Assembly (NCBI RefSeq): GCF_009765375.1 | Contig: NZ_VTOK01000011.1 | Span: 62,001-126,000 of the forward strand | DNA: 64,000 bases | Source of the DNA: Alteribacillus sp. YIM 98480 | Lineage (GTDB): Bacteria > Bacillota > Bacilli > Bacillales > Marinococcaceae | Direction of reading: 5' to 3' | Shown here: in pieces, positions 16,194 through 26,393 of the stretch | Layout of the letters: each line of letters opens with the position of its first letter | How positions within the stretch are numbered: position 1 is the first letter of the stretch | Made by a program: the position numbers and the translations under genes | The notes under the pieces: model-generated | The model's input: the letters and a program-made list of their open reading frames with translations, nothing else | Databases searched by the model: none | Told to the model about the DNA's origin: nothing

Positions 16194-16195
16194 CA

Positions 16196-17710
16196 TTAAG
16201 CTCTTTTATCTGCTCTTTTCGGAGGTTTTTTGAAATATGATTTTTCTTCTTTCAGAGCTTTAAATAGGGCATATATCATAAACAGCGTTATAATGGAAAA
16301 AGGGAAAGCTGCAACAATCATCGTGTTTTCTAATGCTTGCAACCCCCCCGAATAAAGGAGAATAACTGCTGTAGCAGAAAGCATAATACCCCAAATGAAT
16401 TTTACGCTTGTTTCGGGATTTAAAGAACCATGTGAGGTTTGCATACCAAGTACAAACGTAGCTGAATCTGCAGATGTGATGAAAAAGGTAGCAATTAAAG
16501 TAGTTGCTATTATCGACATGACTGTACCGAATGGAAAATTCTCAAACACTCCGAATAAAGCTTCTTCTGCGGCCATTTCAGAAATAGCTGCCGTGCCTTC
16601 TGATTCAAGTAAGATAGACGCTCCGCCAAATACAGAAAACCATAAAAAACCGACTAGTGAAGGAACAAGCAGTACGCCTGCAGTAAATTCACGTAATGTT
16701 CGACCTTTCGAAACTCTGGCAATAAACGTTCCTACAAAGGGAGACCAAGCTATCCACCAAGCCCAGTAGAAAATAGTCCAGCTGTCGATCCATTCTCGCG
16801 CCTCTTTTTCCAATGGCGCGATACGAAAACTCATGCTTGGCAGCGTTTGAACATATTTTCCTATCGTATCTGTAAAAAGGTTTAGTGAAAATAGAGTAGG
16901 ACCAAGGACAAGCATAAACACAAAAAGGAGTACTGCAAGAAGCATATTCACATTGCTAAGAATTTTAATCCCTTTATTTAACCCTGTGGACGCAGATATG
17001 AGAAACAAAAATGTGACAATCGCAATAATAGCAAATTGCATCCAAAACGTATTCGGGACACCTGTTAAAAATGATAACCCGCCATTGATTTGCACCGCCC
17101 CAAAACCAAGAGTAGTCGCGATACCAGAAACCGTCGCTGTGACAGCCAGGACATCAATCGTTTTTCCTAAAGCCCCGTCTGTTTTCATGATAGGACTTAA
17201 TGTTGCACTAATCATTCCTGGAGCGTCTTTTCTAAACTTAAAATACGCAAGACAAATCGCTATAATCGCATAAATTCCCCATGCATGTACACCCCAATGA
17301 AAATAAGTAAACCGCATGGCCTCCAAAATAGCTTCATTTGTTTCTTCAGTAACAGTAGGTGAATTTGTTGCATAGTGATAAACTGGTTCTGCTGCTCCCC
17401 AAAACACAAGCCCAATTCCCATTCCTGCACTAAACAGCATTGCAAACCATGTTGGAAGGCTGTAATCCGGTTTATCATCAGGTTTTCCAAGTTTGATTTT
17501 TCCATATGGACTTATAATAAAATACAGACAAACAATAACAAAGATGGAAACCACAATTAAATAATACCAGCCAAATCGATTAGTAATAAATGTTTTCGCT
17601 GCTGCCGTTCCGTTTTCTAACGCATCAGGAGCTATTACACCGACAATAATAGCTAGAATCAAAATTATCATGGTACTATTAAAAACAGTACCCGTTTTTC
17701 CTTTCTCCAT
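16196..17710 (-). CDS. opuD: BCCT family compatible-solute transporter (OpuD/BetL-like)
   Basis: 504 residues from ATG 17710 (GAGGAGG eight bases upstream). Twelve membrane helices with the BCCT hallmark WAWWIAWSPFVGTFIARVSK and the tryptophan box; also GMGIGLVFWGAAEPVYHY. Such sodium-coupled carriers import glycine betaine, choline or related solutes under osmotic stress. The short cytoplasmic tail ends with basic residues (KKPPKRADKRA), as in osmosensing members. The exact substrate is not readable. It fits a salt-adapted life style. Confidence 0.9.
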   Translation of the reverse strand: MEKGKTGTVFNSTMIILILAIIVGVIAPDALENGTAAAKTFITNRFGWYYLIVVSIFVIVCLYFIISPYGKIKLGKPDDKPDYSLPTWFAMLFSAGMGIGLVFWGAAEPVYHYATNSPTVTEETNEAILEAMRFTYFHWGVHAWGIYAIIAICLAYFKFRKDAPGMISATLSPIMKTDGALGKTIDVLAVTATVSGIATTLGFGAVQINGGLSFLTGVPNTFWMQFAIIAIVTFLFLISASTGLNKGIKILSNVNMLLAVLLFVFMLVLGPTLFSLNLFTDTIGKYVQTLPSMSFRIAPLEKEAREWIDSWTIFYWAWWIAWSPFVGTFIARVSKGRTLREFTAGVLLVPSLVGFLWFSVFGGASILLESEGTAAISEMAAEEALFGVFENFPFGTVMSIIATTLIATFFITSADSATFVLGMQTSHGSLNPETSVKFIWGIMLSATAVILLYSGGLQALENTMIVAAFPFSIITLFMIYALFKALKEEKSYFKKPPKRADKRA

Positions 17711-17844
17711 ACTTACCACCTCCTCACTTCGATAAATATTAGTATAATGTTTTTTCGTTTTTCTTATCCATCATGATCTTTTACACTATTTTCCTAATTA
17801 TCTGGTACGATAGAATCAAAAATGAGTTATTGAGGTAAAGGTAA

Positions 17845-17991
17845 ATGGAACTCTTTGCTGCATTTCTCCTATCATTAGCCACTCTCTCACCGCTTGTTAA
17901 AAATACGTTATATCCAGCTGGATATAACCTCGAGTTAAGTGAAAATAAGACAAGAGTGCTAAAAAGAGGATGCTGGAGGAAGAATCAATGA
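17845..17991 (+). CDS. Tiny hydrophobic ORF, first of a coupled pair
   Basis: 48 residues: hydrophobic start (MELFAAFLLSLATLSPLV) and a basic tail (LKRGCWRKNQ). ATG 17845 follows TGAGG and AAAGG. Its stop overlaps the start of the next tiny ORF (ATGA), a sign of coupled translation. I do not recognise it. Real small gene or leftover of a decayed membrane gene; undecided. Confidence 0.35.
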   Translation: MELFAAFLLSLATLSPLVKNTLYPAGYNLELSENKTRVLKRGCWRKNQ

Positions 17992-18164
17992 TCATATTAA
18001 ACGGCGCTTTACTTCACGAGCAAATCAATCATTTTCAATCACTTGACATCACCCTTGCTATTGTTTGTTTTGCCCTCATTATTGGAATACAATCATTTAT
18101 TAAAGTGAAAAACCATAAAGCACATTATTCCCTGGTTTTCTTCCATCGTTACTGGTTTTGCTAA
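17988..18164 (+). CDS. Tiny membrane ORF, possibly frameshifted
   Basis: 58 residues from ATG 17988 with GGAGG eight bases upstream. It has one hydrophobic helix (LDITLAIVCFALIIGIQSFI) then KVKNHKAHYS. Beyond this point a +1 frame continues as a second hydrophobic stretch (GFLPSLLVLLINSILIS), so a single-base loss may have cut a two-helix protein. A further fragment (HEDLTEGWNLLEEEILKSS) is readable to 18256. Unknown family. Confidence 0.35.
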   Translation: MIILNGALLHEQINHFQSLDITLAIVCFALIIGIQSFIKVKNHKAHYSLVFFHRYWFC

Positions 18165-18388
18165 TTAATAGTATTCTAATTTCTCCTAGTCCAACATGAA
18201 GATTTAACAGAAGGATGGAATTTATTAGAAGAAGAAATACTAAAATCCTCTACCTAGAGAGATACACATTCTTATTTGTACTAGCCCCACCTCTTATTGA
18301 AAACATAGGTGGAATTAGTTCAATTAAAATGACTTCTTTTGCTGCAGTGGTATAAAATAAGAATGGTCGCAGCCAAAGGAGTGAAAAC

Positions 18389-19552
18389 ATGGATTTATTT
18401 AATCTAAACAATATGGAAGAACGGCTGACAGCCCTTAAAAAAGCAGTTTATCCTTTTTCAGAGCGAGCTTATATACATGATAAAAAAGGATCTTTTCCTG
18501 TAGAAAATATTCAAGAATTAAAAGATATCGGTTATACAGCTTTAACCGTTCCTAAAGATTATGGGGGAAAAGAGATATCACTTTTAGAACTGGTGAAATC
18601 ACAAGAAATAATTGGAAAAGCTGATGGATCTACTGCATTATCGATTGGCTGGCATATGGGAATTGTAAAAAACATCGGAGAGCAAAAAAGCTGGCCTGAA
18701 GAGCTTTATGAGTACTTTTGCAATGAAGCTCTTCACCGTGGCGCTTTGCTCAACAATACTGCAACAGAACCAGCAACAGGCAGTCCTACACGAGGTGGAA
18801 AACCGGAAACAACTGCTGTGTTTAGTTCAGATCAGTGGAAGATCAATGGACGTAAGACATTTACTACAATGGCTCCAGTCCTTGACTATTTTGTCGTAAG
18901 CGCCACCATCCCAAAAGAAGACAAAGTGGCGAACTTTCTCATTCCTCGTGAAAGCGAAGGACTTACTATTAAAGAAACATGGGACTCCATTGCCATGAGA
19001 GGAACAGGCAGTGATGACCTTGTATTGGAAAATGTACGTATTCCAAAACACTATCTTGTATCTTATCTGACGCCAGGAGATAAACCAGCAGCAGGATGGC
19101 TGCTTCACATTCCTGCTTGCTATCTTGGAATCGCAAAAGCAGCACAAGAATACGCTATTCAATTTGCCACAGAATATTCTCCCAACAGTATTAAAGGCAC
19201 CATATCAGATTTGCCTAACGTAAGACAGAAAATCGGCGAAATCGAACTGCTTGCTCAAAAAAGCAGTCACTTCCTGTACAGTGTAGCTAAAAAATGGGAT
19301 GAATCCTCTAACGAAAAAAGACAAGAAATGAAACCAGAGCTTGGAGCAGTAAAATACAGCGTTGTAAATGATGCTATCACTATGGTTGACTTAGCGATGA
19401 GAATAGCTGGTGCGAAAAGCTTATCCAGCCAAAATCCGCTGCAGCGTTATTATAGGGATGTCAGAGCTGGGCTTCACAATCCGCCAATGGACGATATGAC
19501 CATTATGCTGCTAGCTTCTGAATCCATAAACAGAGCTGGAACATCGTCCTAA
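18389..19552 (+). CDS. Acyl-CoA dehydrogenase-like flavoprotein
   Basis: 387 residues with the three-part acyl-CoA dehydrogenase layout: an N-terminal helical domain (ELKDIGYTALTVPKDYGGKE), a middle beta domain (ATEPATGSPTRGG; WKINGRKTFTTMAPV), and a C-terminal helical bundle ending YYRDVRAGLHNPPMDDMT. The DVRAGLHNPPMDD ending is more like the YdbM/DszC-type branch than fatty-acid beta-oxidation enzymes, and I see no catalytic glutamate in the usual place, so a flavin monooxygenase-like or sulphur-related reaction is possible. ATG 18389 follows AAAGGAG. Stands alone. Confidence 0.8.
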   Translation: MDLFNLNNMEERLTALKKAVYPFSERAYIHDKKGSFPVENIQELKDIGYTALTVPKDYGGKEISLLELVKSQEIIGKADGSTALSIGWHMGIVKNIGEQKSWPEELYEYFCNEALHRGALLNNTATEPATGSPTRGGKPETTAVFSSDQWKINGRKTFTTMAPVLDYFVVSATIPKEDKVANFLIPRESEGLTIKETWDSIAMRGTGSDDLVLENVRIPKHYLVSYLTPGDKPAAGWLLHIPACYLGIAKAAQEYAIQFATEYSPNSIKGTISDLPNVRQKIGEIELLAQKSSHFLYSVAKKWDESSNEKRQEMKPELGAVKYSVVNDAITMVDLAMRIAGAKSLSSQNPLQRYYRDVRAGLHNPPMDDMTIMLLASESINRAGTSS

Positions 19553-19749
19553 CGAGTCCAGCTTTGTTTCACTATCTTCCACTAACGTACTTTTAGAAAA
19601 CCTGATTTTCACCAATGAATTACGGGGAAACCGCCGTTTGTCTGATTCTGCTAGTTATTACATACACTAACTTCTTGTTTATGTTTCCTTATGATGTGGA
19701 ACAAATAAAACAGTTTCATTTCTCAGGCTACCTAAAGGAGGAAGTAAAC

Positions 19750-20616
19750 ATGGATATCAGACAACGACAAACAGATGGTCAACCCCCTCAGACACAGTCA
19801 AGACAACCTGGTATTGAATCGGAAATGAACCCTTTACCTGTTCAGCCAAAAGAATACAAAGGCAGCGATAAACTAAAAGGACGAGTTGCTTTGATCACAG
19901 GTGGAGACAGCGGCATCGGCCGTGCTGTTTCAATGGTATATGCTAAAGAAGGAGCTCACGTTGCAATTGCTTACTTGGACGAACACGAAGATGCAAAAGA
20001 AACGAAAAAACTGGTGGAAGCAGAAGGGGTTAAATGCTTACTTCTTTCTGGAGATTTAAAAAAAGAAGCTTTTTGCAAAGACATTGTACGAAAAACCGTA
20101 GACGAATTTGGACAGTTAGATATTGTAGTGAACAATGCAGCTGTTCAATATGTACGAGATGATATTTTTGGTGTTTCTACAGAACAACTAGAAGAAACGT
20201 TTCAGACGAATTTTTATTCCTATTTCCACGTAACCAAAGCAGCAATCCCCCACTTAAAAGCAGGAAGCTCAATCATTAACACTACATCAATAAATGCTTA
20301 TCGCGGAAATCCAAGTCTCATTGACTATTCAGCAACAAAAGGTGCTATTGTCGCTTTTACACGAAGCCTCGCAGAGCCGCTAGCAAAAGATGGTATAAGA
20401 ATTAATATGGTGGCACCTGGACCCGTTTGGACGCCATTAATTCCTTCCACTTTCCCAGCTGAGGGCGTGGAACAATTTGGTACAAATAGTCCGATGGGCC
20501 GCCCCGGACAACCGTCCGAACATGCTGGTGCTTACGTGCTGCTTGCTTCTGAAGAGTCTTCCTATATGACCGGTCAATCGATTCACATCAATGGCGGAGA
20601 ATTTATTTCTTCTTAA
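19750..20616 (+). CDS. Short-chain dehydrogenase/reductase, general stress type
   Basis: 288 residues from ATG 19750 (AAAGGAGG upstream); the frame is open 135 bases earlier but without an RBS. A glutamine/proline-rich N-terminal extension (RQRQTDGQPPQTQSRQPG) precedes the Rossmann core with GGDSGIGRAV (NAD(P) site), NNAA and the catalytic YSATKGA. This extended form matches the YdaD/YhdF/YhxC group of Bacillus, several of which are general stress proteins. Substrate unknown. A terminator follows. Confidence 0.87.
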   Translation: MDIRQRQTDGQPPQTQSRQPGIESEMNPLPVQPKEYKGSDKLKGRVALITGGDSGIGRAVSMVYAKEGAHVAIAYLDEHEDAKETKKLVEAEGVKCLLLSGDLKKEAFCKDIVRKTVDEFGQLDIVVNNAAVQYVRDDIFGVSTEQLEETFQTNFYSYFHVTKAAIPHLKAGSSIINTTSINAYRGNPSLIDYSATKGAIVAFTRSLAEPLAKDGIRINMVAPGPVWTPLIPSTFPAEGVEQFGTNSPMGRPGQPSEHAGAYVLLASEESSYMTGQSIHINGGEFISS

Positions 20617-20664
20617 GAAAATTACACAGAGTCATTACTTTTTGCTGACGGTATCAAATGACGA

Positions 20665-20700
20665 AGACAGTTGTCGTTTTTTTATGACAACTGTCTATCT
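20665..20700 (+). terminator. Terminator after the short-chain dehydrogenase
   Basis: AGACAGTTGTC and GACAACTGTCT, perfect 11-bp stem, 10-nt loop, then ATCTTT. Confidence 0.8.
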
Positions 20701-20818
20701 TTACTGATATATAAAAATATTAGCGTGGATGAATCATTGTGATCGTCAAAATTTTGAGGAAATCAGTATAAGCAGCTAGGCAATCGCCTTCACCTAACAG
20801 TTTGGCGCTAGTCAAATT

Positions 20819-21706
20819 TTATTTCGGCCTTATTTTCGTTTTAGTGGTAAGGAGCACACCGCTGATCACCACGAGAGCTCCGAGCACTTGAACGATTGTA
20901 ATATTTTCGCCTAAAAAAAGAAGCGATCCTATTATAGTGAAAACAGGCAGTAAATTAAGAAATACAGACGCCTGTGATGGGCCGACTTCTTCGACCCCTT
21001 TATTCCAAAGTATTAATGCAATGAGAGAAGGAAAAATGCCCAAATATACTAAACCTAATGAATGATTGAGTTGAAAAACTGCCGGAAAACCACCTATAAC
21101 CCACCATTCTATAACTGCAATTGGAAATAGCACAATATTTGCAATTGTCAGCATGACCAACAAGCTTCCGTATATTGGAAATTTCATCATATGGAATTTC
21201 ACTAAAATGGAATAAGCGACCCATGTCAGAACAGCCGCAATCATTATGACGTCTCCACTATTAAACGCAAGGTCACGAATTACCTGCCAGGATCCTTCTG
21301 TAATAACCCAAACAGCACCGCCAACTGATAAAATCACACCTAGCAATTGAACGCCAAACAATTTCTCTTTTAAAAAAAGCATACTAAACAAAATGGTTAC
21401 TACCGGAATAGCAGACTCCATAATCGCTACATTGGTTGAACTTGTAAATTGCAAAGATGCATAAATAAACGAATTAAAAAAAGCCACCCCTGTAAGGGCC
21501 AGGCCTAATAACGGCTTCCACTCTTGTCGAAAAACAGTCTGATACTGTTTAGCCTGTCTCAAGCCAATTGGAAAAACGACTAACAATGCAATAAATACAC
21601 GAAAAAACGCAATCGTATAAGGAGGAAGCTCATTGATCGCCTTACCTACAATAATATTTCCTGAAAAGATAATCGAAGTGATTAGTAAAAACAAATATGC
21701 TTTCAT
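20819..21706 (-). CDS. EamA/DMT family transporter
   Basis: 295 residues, ten membrane helices in two EamA repeats: ITSIIFSGNIIVGKAINELP at the N-terminus and SLIALILWNKGVEEVGPSQA in the second half, both typical. The C-terminus is basic (TTKTKIRPK). Likely exporter of a small metabolite, substrate unknown. It stands alone and diverges from hemAT. Confidence 0.87.
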   Translation of the reverse strand: MKAYLFLLITSIIFSGNIIVGKAINELPPYTIAFFRVFIALLVVFPIGLRQAKQYQTVFRQEWKPLLGLALTGVAFFNSFIYASLQFTSSTNVAIMESAIPVVTILFSMLFLKEKLFGVQLLGVILSVGGAVWVITEGSWQVIRDLAFNSGDVIMIAAVLTWVAYSILVKFHMMKFPIYGSLLVMLTIANIVLFPIAVIEWWVIGGFPAVFQLNHSLGLVYLGIFPSLIALILWNKGVEEVGPSQASVFLNLLPVFTIIGSLLFLGENITIVQVLGALVVISGVLLTTKTKIRPK

Positions 21707-21864
21707 AACAAAATCCCCTTTATCTGCGTCCTCTTTATTTTACATCCTTTTGAGAATAAGGGTAAGGATTTTTATGAAATGATAAAATCCACTTCAAAAA
21801 TCCAATTATAAACCGAAGTTATTAATAACGTACAATTGTTAAATTTAACAGGGGTGGGGGGAAA

Positions 21865-23187
21865 TTGAAAAAAATGTTGTCACCATTTTCAAAACAACAA
21901 AAGAAAACGTTTCTATTAAACAAAGAGCGTACTGATATTAAAATGAATGTAAGCGGTCATGAAGACTTACAGAGACAATTGGCCATTATTCAGTTTTCAA
22001 AAGAAGACCTTCAAGTCATTAAGAGCCTCGAATCGTTTGTTATTGAACATATCACAGAGATTACAGATGATTTTTATAAAACAGTCACCAGTCAGCCAGG
22101 TTTATTAGAAATCATTGAAAACAACAGCACTGTTGACCGACTCAAACAAACGTTCACCACCCATATTAAAGAAATGTTTTTTGGACAGATTGATGACTCT
22201 TTTATAGAAAAAAGAAAAAAAATTGCCTATGCTCATGTAAGAATAGGGCTCAAAACAAAGTGGTACATGGCTTCTTTTGAAAAACTTTACCATTCTCTTA
22301 TCGCTGTGTACAAATCTTATATAAAAGAACCAAGTGAACTCATAGAAGCCATTACAACAACGAGCAAGCTATTAAACTTTGAACAGCAAATTGTTTTAGA
22401 AGAATATGAAAAAGAACATGAACGAATCCGGCAAGAACGTGCTGAGGCTCAAGAAGAAATGAGCAAAAATGTTAGTGAAACTGCGGGTGAACTTGCTTCT
22501 ATTTCCTCTCAAACAAACGATGCGGCAGGAAGTTTAAAACAGCAATCCAATGACACGATGACTATAGCAAAAGAAGGTACCGAATTGGCTGTTCAATCAC
22601 AGGGACGGGCAGAAAACGGAAAAGAGCAGCTTCAGCTCGTTCGAAAAAATATGAATCAAGTAAATGAGAGCGTCACTGGTATTGCAGATCATGTCCAAAA
22701 GCTAAATAACATTTCCAGTCAAATGAACGAAGTGATTGAATTAGTTGACAAAGTCTCCGAACAAACTAATTTATTGGCATTAAATGCCTCTATAGAAGCG
22801 ACGAGAGCCGGCGAGCATGGCAAAGGATTTGCTGTTGTGGCAGGGGAAATCAGAAAGCTTTCTACCCAGACAAAAACATCAACGGCTAGAATTGCAGAAT
22901 TAATTGATAACTCAAAAGAGCAAGGTCAGCTAGTAACATCCTCCGTCGACGGCATAGGAAAAATAGTGGAAAAGGGATCAGAAAACGTGGAGTTCACGAG
23001 TGAGCACTTTGATGATATCTTGAGTGCGATGAGTCAAACAAAAAATAAAAATGACAGTATTGAAAAAGAACTAGAGAAACTATTACAGTCAGTAGAAGCT
23101 ATTGAAAAAGCTTCTAGTGAAGTAGCTGCTTCAGCCAGCCAGCTTGACGCCGCTACCGATGAGTTCCGTTTTTCCAATGAAAAATAG
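21865..23187 (+). CDS. hemAT: Haem-based oxygen sensor and chemotaxis transducer HemAT
   Basis: 440 residues, soluble (no membrane helix). Residues about 30-190 are a protoglobin sensor domain with the proximal haem histidine at His124 ([17 protein letters not shown]) and [15 protein letters not shown] before it. Residues about 200-440 are a methyl-accepting signalling domain with the tip [20 protein letters not shown]. It senses oxygen and signals to CheA for aerotaxis. Start TTG 21865 follows GGGGTGGGGGG; ATG 21874 is an alternative. Converges on the siderophore operon. Confidence 0.95.
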   Translation: MKKMLSPFSKQQKKTFLLNKERTDIKMNVSGHEDLQRQLAIIQFSKEDLQVIKSLESFVIEHITEITDDFYKTVTSQPGLLEIIENNSTVDRLKQTFTTHIKEMFFGQIDDSFIEKRKKIAYAHVRIGLKTKWYMASFEKLYHSLIAVYKSYIKEPSELIEAITTTSKLLNFEQQIVLEEYEKEHERIRQERAEAQEEMSKNVSETAGELASISSQTNDAAGSLKQQSNDTMTIAKEGTELAVQSQGRAENGKEQLQLVRKNMNQVNESVTGIADHVQKLNNISSQMNEVIELVDKVSEQTNLLALNASIEATRAGEHGKGFAVVAGEIRKLSTQTKTSTARIAELIDNSKEQGQLVTSSVDGIGKIVEKGSENVEFTSEHFDDILSAMSQTKNKNDSIEKELEKLLQSVEAIEKASSEVAASASQLDAATDEFRFSNEK

Positions 23188-23211
23188 CGGAACAAAAGTC
23201 CATGAAAAGTA

Positions 23212-23239
23212 AGAAGCTGCTTCCTTTTGAACAGCTTCT
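23212..23239. terminator. Bidirectional terminator between hemAT and the siderophore operon
   Basis: AGAAGCTG and CAGCTTCT, 8-bp stem, followed by TTCTGT on the plus strand and preceded by AAAAGTA. It lies between converging genes. Confidence 0.65.
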
Positions 23240-23265
23240 TTCTGTATATTCCATCAGCAATTCTT

Positions 23266-25080
23266 TTATACTGGATTTTCTGAGCGGGTATCTGCCAAAG
23301 CATTAGTGACAAATCCATATTCAGAAGCGTGCGGCCTGTCGTTACTATCGCTGTATCCTTCAGCCATCATTCGGTTCCGGTTTAAGCACAGCTTTGTCAT
23401 CTTCGGTTTAAAAAGATTAAAGGTGTCAAAACGTTCTTGAAGATGAGGGAACTGTTGATGATAATTATTAATCTGCTGACGTACTGTTTTCCAAAATTCC
23501 TTCTCAGTCAGCAACCCTTTTCTATCTAATAAATCAGCTAAATAACGGAAGTGACAAATAAATAAACCAGTGAAAATAAATTGGGTAAGACCTTCCGGCG
23601 GCTCACTTCTCAGCACTTCTTTTGAATCTGGGTCTAAATGCTGAATTTCCTGCAGAGGCTGATCACTAATATTTACATCATCCACAAAGTCTTTCATGAT
23701 TAATCGTTTTGGTTTCCCGTTTTCAAGTACAATAATCGTATTTTGACCATGCGGGGAAAACACAGTTCCATACTGGTATAAATAGTGGAGCAGCGGCGGT
23801 AAAATAGCGGTGTTTAATTGTTTTATCCATTCATGTGCAGGGAGACCGGATTGTTTTATCCACTGTTCAACTAAGGAGTCCCCATTTCTGTCCTCATGCA
23901 GTAGAGCAGCAAGTGTTACAGGCTTTTCCCCCTCTTCAAGTACGTTATAAACACTTTCACGCCAAATCGCACCGAGCATTTCTTTATACTGATAAGGTAC
24001 GCCTTCTACGTTGTCATAGCCCGGATGATAAACGTGAACACTTGCTTCTTCTCCAAGCAAATCGAGCTGACATGTGTCTTTTAAATATTTATCGTTTTCC
24101 CATATACCTTTAATAAAGCTTGTAACTCGAGGGGCTATTACTGTGCGTTCTCCAGGAAGTCCCCGGTAAACCAGGGTGTTTAATATACTCATCGGGAGCT
24201 TCACATGGTATTTGGATCGATGAGTCTGGTTGACAAATGTTCGGATGGACTGCTGCGGCAAATACTGGTCATTTCCTTCCCCTAGCGGAATGATCTTCTT
24301 TTGAGCCAATTCTTCAGCAAACCGCTGTATAACAACATTTTCCCACTGCCAGGGATGAACAGGAAGAAAATAGTACTGTTTCTGTCTTTCTCGAACTTCC
24401 TGTATTAACTTCTCATTTGCTCTCTTCCATAGCGAAGAACCCATTTCTTCTTTTAAGAAAGAAAAATCTATAGATGAAAGATGGTGCCCCTCTGCAATAT
24501 CCTCGTGTACTGCGATCCAATAAAGAGTAACTGCTTGCTTCTTCTCTGGGGCATAATGGAGATAATCTTCGTAACTGAACCCTAATCTGCCTTTGTTATA
24601 AGTGATCCATGGGTGTCCTGACATTTCGCCTTCGAGTTCAGCATAATCTAGATGAATTAATTCTTCGGCCGTCGTATCTTTCTTCATTAAATGACAATCC
24701 GCTAACAAAGTTTGCTCGTATTCTTTTATTAAATGGCCGACAGTAGTACTTTCCATGTTTAATAGAGACTGAAGCTCGAGAAGAAAGCTTTTGGTATTCA
24801 ATGGAGCTTGTCTGCCGTTTACATGTTTTATTACCGATTCAGCATTTACAGAATAACTGTCAAACAAACGCTTCTTTGCATGAAATGTATAAACAATACC
24901 TTCATTGAGCTCTAAGCTGTAAACCGTATAATCTCCTTCTACGTCTGCAGGTTCTGGCTCTATCATATCTTCATACATAAACTCCTGCAGCATTTTAGCA
25001 GTAAGTAAACGGTTAGCTTTTTGCCACATTTCTGGAGTTAATGTTTGTAATAATTCTTCGGCATACTTCATATTTCTCAT
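23266..25080 (-). CDS. IucA/IucC-family siderophore synthetase (RhbF/IucC-like)
   Basis: 604 residues, an NRPS-independent siderophore (NIS) synthetase that uses ATP to condense a carboxylate with an amine or hydroxylamine. Motifs: GHPWITYNKGRLGFSYEDYL, VHPWQWENV, SIRTFVNQTH, and the C-terminal FerR-like region (HGQNTIIVLENGKPKRLIMK, then DFVDDVNI). Last gene of the five-gene operon, corresponding to RhbF, which attaches the second hydroxamate arm to the citrate intermediate. 14 bases separate it from the monooxygenase gene. Confidence 0.92.
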   Translation of the reverse strand: MRNMKYAEELLQTLTPEMWQKANRLLTAKMLQEFMYEDMIEPEPADVEGDYTVYSLELNEGIVYTFHAKKRLFDSYSVNAESVIKHVNGRQAPLNTKSFLLELQSLLNMESTTVGHLIKEYEQTLLADCHLMKKDTTAEELIHLDYAELEGEMSGHPWITYNKGRLGFSYEDYLHYAPEKKQAVTLYWIAVHEDIAEGHHLSSIDFSFLKEEMGSSLWKRANEKLIQEVRERQKQYYFLPVHPWQWENVVIQRFAEELAQKKIIPLGEGNDQYLPQQSIRTFVNQTHRSKYHVKLPMSILNTLVYRGLPGERTVIAPRVTSFIKGIWENDKYLKDTCQLDLLGEEASVHVYHPGYDNVEGVPYQYKEMLGAIWRESVYNVLEEGEKPVTLAALLHEDRNGDSLVEQWIKQSGLPAHEWIKQLNTAILPPLLHYLYQYGTVFSPHGQNTIIVLENGKPKRLIMKDFVDDVNISDQPLQEIQHLDPDSKEVLRSEPPEGLTQFIFTGLFICHFRYLADLLDRKGLLTEKEFWKTVRQQINNYHQQFPHLQERFDTFNLFKPKMTKLCLNRNRMMAEGYSDSNDRPHASEYGFVTNALADTRSENPV

Positions 25081-25094
25081 CCCTTCTTATGTAA

Positions 25095-26393
25095 TTATCC
25101 GAACTGCTGGAAAACATTGGTTTCTTGTACGGGATAAATCGTTTCACCTGCGATTTCATTGATAATTACCGCATTGCGATGTGCCCCTAACCCCAGGTCT
25201 GGAGCCCCCGGTCCATGGGTATGAACCTCTCCGTTTTGAACAAAAATCCTGCCGCCGTCAGCAGCTGTTGGTTTTAAAGATACTTCATAATGTTTCTTTA
25301 TTTTAAATCTCCCTTTTTCATCCCATTCCATTAAGGGGCCTGCTCCTTCCAAACACGGAGGAACCGTTGGCTTATAGCCTGTTCCCATAATGACTGCATC
25401 GGTATCAAGGTCAAATGTTTTATCTTTCTCCCATTGCCGGAAAGTAAGCGTATAACGATCTCCCTTTGTTGTTCCTTTCTCTAGCTCACTTAACGGTTTT
25501 AACAGTACATTGAGCTTTTCTCCTCCAATGGATCGTTCATACATAAGATCATAAATTGCTGCAATTGTATCTGTGCTCATTCCTTTGTATAGGAGGTCCT
25601 GTTTAGGAAGCAGCTTATCTTTTTTCTCCTGCGGCAAGGAATGAAAGTAATTGCTATAATCAGGGGAGAAGTGCTCTAAACCAAGCTTAGAATATTCCAT
25701 TGGAAAAAAACCTCGAGAGCGTGTCACCCAATTTATTTGTTGAGATGGTGGCTTGCTGCTTAAGAGCTCATAAAACACTTCACCTGCGCTTTGTCCTGAA
25801 CCAATAACAGTGACAACAGGAGCGTTTTTCCAAACGTCTTTTTTATCCATAAATTCTGCTGTGTGGAATATATTATCAGAAGGTTCCAACCCTTCTATGT
25901 TTGGAACAGCTGGTACTGTGCCGACCCCCAAAACGAGGTTTTTCGCATTATATTTTTCTAAGGCTCCGCTATCGACATTATGCACATAAACCGCCCAGCT
26001 TCCAGGCTCTCCTTTTATCCGCTCTACCCTGCTGTTAAATCGGCAATGCGGGAGCTTTTTGGCCACCCACTGACAATAATGGTTATACTCCCGGCGGGGA
26101 ATATGGAACTTTTCATAAAAATAAAAGGAATAAAGCCGGTTGTGTTGATTTAAATACTCTAAAAAGCTGTAAGGACTTTTAGGATCAGCCATCGTTACTA
26201 AGTCAGCCATAAATGGAACTTGAAGCGTGGTGCCTTCCATTAACATTCCCGGATGCCAATTAAATTCCGGCTTTTGCTCAAAAAACATACCTTTCGTATG
26301 CGGGATCGTATCCAAAAGAGCAGCCATCCCTAAATTAAATGGACCAATGCCTACTCCTATTACATCTAGTAACTCTGGTTGCTCAGCGTTCAA
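25095..26393 (-). CDS. Lysine/ornithine/diamine N-monooxygenase of siderophore synthesis
   Basis: 432 residues of the IucD/SidA flavoprotein family, which hydroxylates the terminal amine of a diamine or amino acid to make the hydroxamate precursor. FAD site GVGIGPFNLGMAALLD near the N-terminus, NADPH site VIGSGQSAGEVFYELLS in the middle, and the C-terminal family motif ATGYKPT-like MGTGYKPTVPP. In the rhb order this is RhbE. It overlaps the acetyltransferase gene by 11 bases. Substrate is inferred to be 1,3-diaminopropane, from the decarboxylase in the operon. Confidence 0.92.
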   Translation of the reverse strand: MNAEQPELLDVIGVGIGPFNLGMAALLDTIPHTKGMFFEQKPEFNWHPGMLMEGTTLQVPFMADLVTMADPKSPYSFLEYLNQHNRLYSFYFYEKFHIPRREYNHYCQWVAKKLPHCRFNSRVERIKGEPGSWAVYVHNVDSGALEKYNAKNLVLGVGTVPAVPNIEGLEPSDNIFHTAEFMDKKDVWKNAPVVTVIGSGQSAGEVFYELLSSKPPSQQINWVTRSRGFFPMEYSKLGLEHFSPDYSNYFHSLPQEKKDKLLPKQDLLYKGMSTDTIAAIYDLMYERSIGGEKLNVLLKPLSELEKGTTKGDRYTLTFRQWEKDKTFDLDTDAVIMGTGYKPTVPPCLEGAGPLMEWDEKGRFKIKKHYEVSLKPTAADGGRIFVQNGEVHTHGPGAPDLGLGAHRNAVIINEIAGETIYPVQETNVFQQFG

